Source: Clarkia xantiana subsp. parviflora (lineage: Eukaryota; Streptophyta; Magnoliopsida; Myrtales; Onagraceae). Taken from it: 64,000 nt of DNA. The first letter of the stretch is position 1. Each line of letters opens with the position of its first letter. The notes beneath the pieces are model-generated. The model was given only the letters and a program-made list of their open reading frames with translations. It had not been told where the DNA came from and made no database searches. The position numbers and the translations under genes are program-made. The stretch is from NCBI GenBank assembly GCA_036873135.1, contig JAPTYO010000018.1, positions 12,391,503-12,455,502 on the forward strand, read 5' to 3'. This document shows positions 56,344 to 64,000 of this stretch, piece after piece.

Positions 56344-57299
56344 GAAAACTAACATACTGATGATTATGCAAAATCAAGGAGACAATAACATTTTGAGAAA
56401 GAATTGCATACATCAGATATCTTTTAAAATGGAATACGACCGATAATGATTCCTCAGTCATCTAAACCAACCAACCACCCATAAACCGATGGAAGGGGGC
56501 TGTGAAAGAGTTCACACTATCGTCATCTTCAATCCAATAGATCAGTCATTTAAAACGGTTTTATCGCAAATTACCGGAACAGGAATTTTAAAATAAGCAT
56601 ACCCGATCTTGGCTTTCCCAAGGCCCTTTTTGTTTTGAAAAATTTCCGATGAATTCACTTCATCCATATACAATTCTACCATCCACGTAAATTATCATAC
56701 GCAAGTAACATTCATCATTCAATCACACCTCATGCTTACGCGTCATGCGTTTAATGTTCCGAGGAACTCATGCTTGCATTCATAGTTATACTATTCAAAT
56801 TAATTACCACATGCAGCTACATCCTTAACATTCTAGCATACGTGTCAAACATGCAACTTCCACATCAATCATATACATTTGGCGACGGGTTTTCGATTTT
56901 AAAATAATTTTAAACATTAGGGGTTGATTTGCAATTCATGCTTACATTCAATATCGCAACATCTAGACATGAATCCTAGGCAATTTCAACCATCACAGCA
57001 TGTCTAACCTAATGCGCATACCGTATATTTAACCAGGGCTCCGCTCACAACATGCAATATCCAGCTAGCTTGACTTAGTCAAAACGGCAGTTCTATTCAT
57101 GCATCAATATATATGTTTAATAATAAACAATTTAAATTCAACCCACTAATTATACCAGTCCCAAAAATATGTATATCTGAGATCCATCCCCATCATCGTA
57201 ACGAGGCAACAAGGTTTAAATTAATAAACATTTTGAGTACTGTGTTTAAGCTAATCGGATTTTAAAACTTGACATCCCAATTTTATTTAATTGACTTGA

Positions 57300-57560
57300 A
57301 CGATTTTGAAAATTCAATTCGGTTCAGTCAATTTCGGTTCGGTTAGGTCTGGTCAAGAATAATCCGATTCGGGTCCGGTTCGGTTAAAATCCAGCCAGGT
57401 TCGGTCCGGTTTTATTTTTAAATCTGGTTCGGTCCGATCCGGTTCGATAAAATTGGGTTCGGTTCTACACTCAAAACTGGTTCGGTTAGATCCACTTAGT
57501 TAACATGGTCCGACCCGACCCGACTAGGTCGAACCGATTGAGAAAACCTGGTTCAATTTA
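57300..57560 (-). repeat. GGTTCGGTCC short repeats (copy D leader)
   Basis: Words ggttcggtc, ggtccggttcgg and ggttcggtccgatccgg in close succession. Confidence 0.7.
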
Positions 57561-57714
57561 TTGTTTTACGTCCCGGTTTAATAAATATTGGACCGGCCCT
57601 ATAATTGAAAAATGGGTTGGGCCAAAATTATTACTTGTGGGCTAAGTAGAGTTTTGATGTCCACTAAAAACATATTAACCACCAAGTAATATTAATTATA
57701 AAAATAATTTCCAA

Positions 57715-57810
57715 TATTAATATATATATATATATATTATATTATATTTCGGCCATATTAAAACATATATATATTTATTCCCAAGATTCTATCAATAATA
57801 CAAAATCAAT

Positions 57811-57846
<36 letters not shown>

Positions 57847-57855
57847 AAATTGGCA
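57715..57855. repeat. TA dinucleotide tracts (copy D leader)
   Basis: Runs of about 18 and 28 bases of (TA)n around the conserved aagattctatc spacer. Confidence 0.85.
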
Positions 57856-58441
57856 ACTATATATAATATATATATTTTATTTATTGTCAATATCTTTAAT
57901 AGGGAAATCAATAACTGACAATATATTTTCTCAATCTTTTAGGTAACTAAATCTATCAATAATATCTTTAACCCTATTTAAATATTAGATATATTGATAG
58001 TTATATATATTTTCTATATATTAATATGAATCTATCCATTTGTTTCCAATTATAGATATACTGTTACCTAGATTAAAATATAAAGTATGGTAAACAATAT
58101 CCCTAACATGTCCAGCCGAATTTTACAAACTTGATGCCTAAGAAATTGAAAATTTTACCTTGTAATTCTTCTTAGGGTTCGGCACAAACATCAAATTAGA
58201 AATAAATTGTCAAGTTTCAAGATCAAATTTTACTAAGACCAATAATCCAATGTATTATTCTGATAAAAACCTTGTTTTTCTTGAAGATCATGAACATCAA
58301 ATTTATCAAGAACACCATGAGTTCGGTTTCACCAACACCAAAAATCAGAAAAATGTAAAATTTTCATTTTAAAATATTTCGGTTTTAAAACATGGTCTTT
58401 CAAGAACACCAATTTATCAAAATCAAAAACTCCTAAAACAA

Positions 58442-58453
58442 GCTATGATACCA
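58442..58453 (-). other. Primer-binding site of copy D
   Basis: gctatgatacca, one mismatch from the initiator-Met complement, one base from the LTR. Confidence 0.82.
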
Positions 58454-58454
58454 C

Positions 58455-58686
58455 TGTTATAATACGGGGAGTAATTACTACAGACACAATAAACAAGGTA
58501 CATGCTTGTAATCAGAATTAAGCAACGGAAGTAATACACATACCTTTACCACAGTCCGTAGACCCAAGATCCTGCTGAGGGAGTTCACGGCTCTCCGGTC
58601 AACACCCGTAGAGGTTCTTGTTAGAGAAGCCCTACGTGGTATAGTCTCCAGAGCAAAGTCTCTGATCAACACGTAGGCAGGGACAG
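58455..58686 (-). repeat. 5' LTR of copy D, truncated (232 bp)
   Basis: Aligns with 44933-45164 at about 93%. It ends after gtaggcagggacag, where T/A-rich Ogre-like leader starts. U3 and TATA box are lost. Confidence 0.88.
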
Positions 58687-59640
58687 TTTTTTTTAAAAGA
58701 AATGCAAATACAATGCATGTTTGGAATTAAAAGTTCTACTACTAAGAGAAGATTTACAATCTATCTAAAAAATCGTTTTTCCCTAAAACTGTCTATGAGA
58801 TTTACATGAGATGAAAGTTGTAAAGTTAAGAAACTTACAGGCTACCTAATTTTTTTTTTTTGTTTTTTTTAAAGAGGGAAAAAAAATCAATGCATCCTAG
58901 TTACTCAAAAATAAAAATTCAGGTGAAATGTGTTTTTTTTAAAGAATGCATATGAGATGCACAAAAACAAATACAAGATGCAAACTTAAAAATAAAAGTT
59001 CTACAACTAAAAAAATTACAATTTACCTGAAAGATTTTTTTTCCGAAAATTATGCATATGAAATGCACGTCTTTTGAAAAAAAAAACAGGTAAAAGGTTT
59101 TTTAAACAAAGAGCCCTAAAACTAAGAGAGCTTACGATTTATCTAAAAAGTTTTTTTATAAATAAATGAAAACTGGATGCATTATTAAAAGTAAAACAAT
59201 TCAGGTAAAAAGTTATTTTAAATGATGCATATGAAATGCACGTTCGAAATTAGAAGCTCTAATAGCTAAAGAGGAATTACGATTTTTCCTAAAATGTTTT
59301 TTTGTCAAAAAAGTAATGCATACGTGACGCACTAACCAAAATTACAACTCACCTAAAGAGTTTTTTTTAAAAAAACAATGCGTATGAAATGCAAGTTTAA
59401 AATAAAAAATTCAGGTAAGAGGTTTTAAAAAAACAATGCATGCGAAATGAAAGTTTGAAAAGAAGATGTATACAACAAAATGACTAACAATTAGCTGGAA
59501 AAAAAAAAAGAAAAAGCTTTTTTGTTTTTGTTTTTGTAAAAAAATGCAATGAGATAAATGCATGAGAAATAAAAGTTATACAAACAGTAATATTTGCCTG
59601 ATAACCTTTACAAAAAACGGAAATAACACGACATGTTATG
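58687..59640 (-). repeat. Imperfect repeats in Ogre-like leader
   Basis: Inverse homologues of 30430-31500: aatgcatatgaaatgcac with poly-A/poly-T runs, and gaaagttctacaactaa.a..ttacaa, recurring about nine times. Confidence 0.75.
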
Positions 59641-60050
59641 GGGTAAAAAACGTGTGGCTTTCCTCTACAAGGTAGGTTCCACTGATAGGTTCCCGACACG
59701 GTGTTTTCCTCCCCTAAAAAGGGATCTCGGGACCTACACGAGCGAGTGAGTTTTTCCGAGTCGTACCGGCGGAACTACCGCTCCAGTCGTACCGTACTAA
59801 ACCTCGAGGTGCCTAGTTGCCTTGGGTTTGAGGCGTTTTGGACATTACACTAGAGTGGTGTGTGCGAGTTTATATAAAATATAAAATACAACACAGAAAA
59901 ATATTCAGTTATAAAAATAAAATCTCCATGCCCGAAATCACACAAAAACAACCAAGTTAGATCAGTGAAGTCATAATAAAATAAAAAAATAAATCTACAA
60001 AACTCAAACATGGCAAAAAGTGAATATACTGAGCCCGAACCCTCTAATTT
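59641..60050 (-). other. Ogre-like leader next to primer site
   Basis: Homologous to 29986-30420, including the region gtaccggcggaactaccgct (about 59765) shared with gcggtagttccgccggtacg (about 30223). Function unknown; it is the most conserved non-LTR piece between the two elements. Confidence 0.55.
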
Positions 60051-60067
60051 CCCCAGCAGAGTCGCCA
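60051..60067 (-). other. Primer-binding site, Ogre type (minus)
   Basis: Minus strand tggcgactctgctgggg, identical in its core to 29968-29984, three bases from the LTR. Confidence 0.72.
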
Positions 60068-60070
60068 AAT

Positions 60071-61386
60071 TGTCAGACCTAAAATCTGACCTAGGGCGAG
60101 TTACGTTTTGAAAACGTGGATTTTGAAAAGAGTCGCCACTAGTTAATTAAGGCTAACTGGAATCCTAAATTGCATAAGTGAAACACGAGTTAAACCTAGG
60201 TCTGAAATTGATCCACGGTCAAAGATTTTGGATTCGGGGGTCCTATTACGAATTAAAAGTATAATTTTTTATCACGCCTTTTCGGTACTCAAATTCACTT
60301 AATTTTCCAATTCAATTATATAAATATATGTTATATCACGTTAATTTAACTATGCCAAGATTAAATTTTTATCACATACAAAATTATTATCAAATACCAA
60401 CCTAGTCTAAAACTAACTGTAATTCATAACTCTTAATTAAAACGAGATCTAAAAAATATCAAAATTATTAAACATGCTCAAATTTATACAAAACCCAACA
60501 TAAATTTAACACACATACATGTTTTCCTATTCAAAATTTAACCAATTACATTTTAAAATACCTAATTAATTATAATAATATATAATAACAAATAACAGAA
60601 ATTGAATAAATAAATAGATAAATTATATAATATAATATAAAAAAAAATAGAGAATACCTGCGCAACAGAGGGCCAGCAGCAGGGCTTCCAACCTCCGGCG
60701 GCTAGGAGCGGCGGTGATGGCGGCACCGACTGGCGGGTAACGTGATTCCGGTGACTGGAAGCAGTGGACGATTCAGGCAGCAGTGAGGCGGAGCAGGGAT
60801 AGCGAGGGCAGCTCGGAAAACGACGACCGGAAGGGCTGGCAACTCTGGTGGCTTCGCCGACGAGAACGACAGGCGAACCTCCAGTCAGGGCGGCGTAGCA
60901 GCCAGGGAGCGGTGGCCGGGAAGCGTGGCGGCGAAGGGAGGAGACGGCTGGGCTGGGGTCACCGGCAGAACTTGGCAGCGGCGGGAGTTTTATTTTTTAT
61001 TTTTTTGCAGAAAGAAAAAAAGAAAGAAAAAAAAAATTTACACTAGAGGACAAGATTGCACGGGTTCCGAGAAAAAGTAATAGTACTATTGTAGTTGTGT
61101 TTTCTGTCTGTTTTACATGTAAACATAGAGCACAATTTATACTAATCTACGCCTAGTCCAATCTAAGCAACAAATATTGCTGATTTATTTTCTAATAAAT
61201 GCTAAATATTCATAAATTTAATACTAAATATTTAACAAATATTTTATGCAATAAATGCAAATAACTATCCTAATATTGCCTTGAGCATCTTTGAAAGCTT
61301 CGTGACTTGCCATATTTAGACATTTCCTCATTTAGGTGCGCCACACGTCACGCGTGTCGCACGTGGTCCAAAATTAGGTGTTTACA
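60071..61386 (-). repeat. Ogre-like LTR (1316 bp, minus)
   Basis: Minus strand TGTAAACACC start at 61386 and AGGTCTGACA end at 60071. GC-rich block at 60660-60990 and A/T-rich 60240-60650, as in 28318-29964. Confidence 0.78.
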
Positions 61387-61811
61387 GTTTGGACATGGGT
61401 TAGTGTTTACCCTCTTCATATTACTATTGTCATGACGCGTAAGTCTTCTTCTTTTAAAGACCCCGTTGTTATGTTTCTTGATCCTTTATTGACATCGGAC
61501 TTGACGAGCATTGGGAATGTTCTCACAAGCCTGTGTCGTTGTCAGGATTATTACCCCTTTGTTCTCCCCGTAGATCGGTCTAGGAACTGGTTGAAGAGCC
61601 GTCACCTCTTTATCAGGGCCTATCAAGTTACCTAGTTGATTGAAGTTGGTTGTATTAAGGATTGTTCTCCTTATAGGCTGGTTTGCTGATGTGAAGCCAC
61701 GGTCACAAGTAGATCGCTCCTCTCAGGGTGGTGCCGAGAGAGGTAGGGAGGTAGCTCCTCCTTCTATTTCTCAGAGAGCATCTAAGTCTTCCAAGGTTTC
61801 TAAGGCCGCGG

Positions 61812-61895
61812 GTATGTATGTACACCATATTTTTATGATAGTTGCCTACTTCATGGCGTAGTTGTTCTCACATATCTGCTTTGCTTTTGTCATAG
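61812..61895 (+). other. Intron in the 61387-63284 gene remnant
   Basis: GTATGTATG donor and a T-rich GTCATAG acceptor, 84 bp. Frames on both sides are open and meet in phase. Confidence 0.55.
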
Positions 61896-62094
61896 CACAT
61901 CGACACTGCTGACAAGGTCATTGGCCCTTTGATTTCCAAGAAGCCTTTCACTGTAGCTGGAGGTTCTCGAAGTTCCTCTAATCGAAAGAGAAAAGTGACT
62001 GATCTTGATGATCCGGTGCTAACTCTTCCCCGTGACAAACGGAAGGGGGATGTTGATCCTGTATCTGCTAATGTTGCACCTACAGCTACTGGTG

Positions 62095-62215
62095 CTGACA
62101 CTGCAGCCACTGACGTTGACGCTGCAGCTACTGACGCTGCTGGCACTGATACTAGCGCTTATGCTGACGCTGCAGCCACTGACACTGCAGCCACTGACGC
62201 TGCTGCCACTGATGC
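62095..62215 (+). repeat. 15-bp coding repeats (Ala-Ala-Thr-Asp)
   Basis: gctgcagccactgac and variants in tandem, encoding AATD/AAATD repeats in the middle of the gene remnant. Confidence 0.8.
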
Positions 62216-63284
62216 TAACCAGGATAAGGCTCATGCTCTTATACGAGAGATCCCTTCTTATGATGACAGCATATACAGCCTTTTCGGACTTGGTCCTAAG
62301 GCGTACCCTGAAGTTACGCATTCTTCTTACTTGTATGCTTATCTTGATGTTGTACTCTTCTTTCTTATTGATACACCACGCGCATCCGGAACCACATACT
62401 ATCCTAAGATGTCTTGATGCGACCTCTCGGTGGTGACATTATCTATTCCGCTTAGATGCCTTTTGTTTCCACCAGAAGCTATTATTTTGGTCAATGATCC
62501 CCCTTGGTGACCCCTGAGATCGGTGTTCGCATGATGAATGCTATTGTTGACCTCAACGATCGTAGGGCGTTACCTGACTCTGCTTTGACCGGGTTTCAGC
62601 TTACTAACGGGGTGTTGTCTCGACATGCCCGTGTGTGTATACCTCTCTATTGTATTTTCATTACTAGACTTTCACTATCTAGCGTGTGCCTACCATTCTC
62701 AAGCTGTCGCCGACGCGATCAACCTGGGCTTCTTCATGGTCGAGCTGACCGAGGAGGTCGATGTCCAGAGAACTGAGTTGGAGCAACTAATAGAGACTAT
62801 TTGCATTATGAAGGAGAAGGCTTCCACCTTTTGCCCCTCCGAGCTTATTTAACAGGGTCGCATTGCATCCCTTGAAGACGTGGTCAGCCGACTTTGCAAG
62901 GAGAAAGAATAGGAGGCCATAGCTGTATTCGAGCGCTTGGCGTAGGTACTTGCGAAGAACATTGCGAGGAGATTGTTCACAGTATCGCTCAGTATAAGGC
63001 ATCTCCCGAGTTTTGAAGTGGATGCCAAGGTGAAGTATCAGGTCATCATTGAGACCTATGGTGAAGATCTTGCTGCGAAGATATATGATATCAACCCTTT
63101 ACTTGGTTTCAATGAAGCCGGCCACTTTTTCGGATTTGCTTCCGCACACATAGCGGCGTTCTTTGGTGAGGATTCAACCCCTCCTATCGAAGGGAGGTGT
63201 GCTCCTTCTTCGACTTTCTCAAATAGGGCTGTGGATACTACTCCCTTGTGTGATGATGGCGGCGATGATGCTGCCGCTTCTTGA

Positions 63285-63784
63285 TTATTGGACTGACTAC
63301 CTTTATCACACTAGTAGATAGCCGCCCCTTCTATCCTTATCATGCAACTTTATGTGGAAACACTTTCTTTTGGGACTTAGGCATGCATGTCATCCATCTA
63401 TAGTTCATATCTTACCTGTTCAAGACATATGTAAATGTATGTTTATATAAGCATGAGTTGGATATCATACCATTGTTATTATGGATGCCCCATGCCTGCT
63501 AGGTTGTGTATGTTTACACTTCCTGTTGTAACCTTTTGTTCTTGAGGTTGTTAACACCATACCGATTGTATGCCGGATTTAGCATTGTAATACGCATGTA
63601 TTGCGAATATGATATGCTTCCTTATTCTTAGGACGCTATCTATCTTGTCGTGCCGGTGGAGTGCCAGACTTGACGTTCATCACATTCATTACCAATGGTA
63701 CCTGTATTATCAAGCTCACACATGCCCCTCTTGGTTGCTACCAAGGTATGGCGTTGTTTTGAGATGTTATCTATACTTGACGAA
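63285..63784 (+). other. Sequence after the gene remnant
   Basis: 500 bp of T-rich, low-complexity sequence; probably the 3' untranslated part. Nothing recognised. Confidence 0.4.
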
Positions 63785-64000
63785 GACTACTTGCTTGTCG
63801 ATGCCTCGACATAGCATTGCTTGCAAGACGCTACTTCCGCTGTGTTGACACGTTTTGTGACCGCGTATCCGATGCCTCGAGATAGCGTTGTTGGCAATAC
63901 GCTACTTGCTTAATTTGTTGCGTTTTGACCACTTGCCTGGTGCCCTAGGGTAGTGTTATGGCAAGAGGTTACTTGCATAATTTGGTACGTTTTAAGCCGC
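63785..64000 (+). repeat. About 70-bp tandem repeats at the window edge
   Basis: gatgcctcgacatagcattg...gcaagacgctacttgc recurs at about 63799, 63870 and 63938 with decay (gtgccctagggtagtg). Each unit ends ttgttgcgttttgacc or similar. It lies downstream of an antisense-type gene, like the arrays at 8807-9345. Confidence 0.65.

Larger units (their letters stand above)
56344..58441 (-). other. Leader of copy D
   Basis: 2.1 kb, collinear with other family-1 leaders: GGTTCGG repeats at 57300-57560 and TA tracts at 57715-57850. No gene. Confidence 0.65.
44933..58686 (-). mobile_element. Ty1/copia element, family 1, copy D
   Basis: Minus-strand element with 3' LTR 44933-45533, 3' region, RNase H/RT (46666-48010 and 53685-53870), linker, spacer, a variable segment (55556-56300), gag-like start (ATG at 56343), leader, primer site and partial 5' LTR 58455-58686. 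Copia element E (48011-53684) sits in RT. The 5' LTR ends abruptly where Ogre-like sequence begins, so no target duplication can be checked. LTR overlap differs by about 7%. Confidence 0.85.
58687..61386 (-). mobile_element. Ogre-like element, 5' LTR and leader only (minus)
   Basis: Minus-strand counterpart of 28318-31500: LTR 60071-61386, primer site 60051-60067 and leader repeats 58687-59640. No gag, pol or 3' LTR. The left end abuts the truncated LTR of copy D; the right end interrupts a plus-strand gene remnant. It is a diverged relative of the element at 28318, not the other end of the same one, since both have a 5' LTR. Confidence 0.72.
61387..63284 (+). pseudogene. Intron-bearing gene remnant of Tat-antisense type
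   Basis: Open from the junction: VWTWVSVYPLHITIVMTRK, FLDPLLTSDLTSIGNVLTSL, WLKSRHLFIRAYQVT; then a slip near 61640, and GWFADVKPRSQVDRSSQGG. A GT-AG intron (61812-61895) leads in frame to TADKVIGPLISKKPFTVAGG. An Ala-Thr-Asp repeat region (62095-62215) and a coiled-coil part (62720-62940: VELTEEVDVQRTELEQLIET) follow. It ends at 63284 after a C-terminal EVDAKVKYQVIIETYGEDLA domain. Several stops. Overall plan (N-domain, low-complexity middle, coiled coil, acidic tail, downstream tandem repeats) parallels 5845-8598, but sequence similarity is weak. It may belong to a minus-strand Tat element extending past the window. Confidence 0.5.

Noticed and set aside
60783..61046. Arg/Gly-rich 87-codon ORF
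   Set aside because: It lies in the GC-rich block of the Ogre-like LTR, on the strand opposite to the element, and ends in a poly-Lys run from an A-tract.

Overview
This window looks like intergenic heterochromatin from a flowering-plant nuclear genome, most likely a eudicot. I found no cellular gene, tRNA, rRNA or CRISPR. Almost every base belongs to LTR retrotransposons nested inside one another. Evidence for a plant host: Ty1/copia elements primed by initiator-Met tRNA, a Ty3/gypsy Tat-type element with an archaeal-type second RNase H and an intron-bearing antisense gene, Ogre-like LTRs followed by an Arg-tRNA-type primer site, and GT-AG introns.

Layout, left to right. (1) 1-19529: minus-strand copia element of a family I call family 1 (LTR about 600 bp). 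Its 5' LTR is at 18926-19529. It carries an internal tandem duplication, and a nearly intact minus-strand Tat/gypsy element (4407-15212, TSD atggc) is inserted in it. (2) 19530-20089: a decayed copia RT fragment. (3) 20090-44932: plus-strand family-1 copy C, with readable gag, protease, integrase and RT remains. It is interrupted by a 2.3-kb non-autonomous LTR element (22390-24679) and by a truncated Ogre-like element (28318-43043). The latter hosts another family-1 copy, A (33229-41376, minus, TSD cacag). The 3' part of C carries an antisense RT piece. (4) 44933-58686: minus-strand family-1 copy D, inserted in the 3' LTR of C and itself interrupted by plus-strand copia element E (48011-53684). 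E has a nearly complete but dead polyprotein. (5) 58687-61386: minus-strand Ogre-like 5' LTR and leader fragment. (6) 61387-64000: a plus-strand gene remnant of the kind found antisense in Tat elements, followed by tandem repeats.

Relative ages from LTR comparison by eye agree with the nesting: Tat element (about 0.6% difference over 517 bp), copy A, the small element and E (about 3.5-4.5%), copy D (about 7%), copy C (much more). All coding regions carry stops or frameshifts, so I see no element able to move by itself.

The most interesting points are: a conserved open reading frame of about 207 codons that replaces the normal gag-protease-integrase block in family-1 copies; the variable segment at the same place in copy D; the intron-bearing antisense genes with their downstream tandem arrays; non-canonical TA...TA LTR ends shared by an autonomous-type and a non-autonomous element; an indel-free 90-bp array; and sense plus antisense RT in one element.
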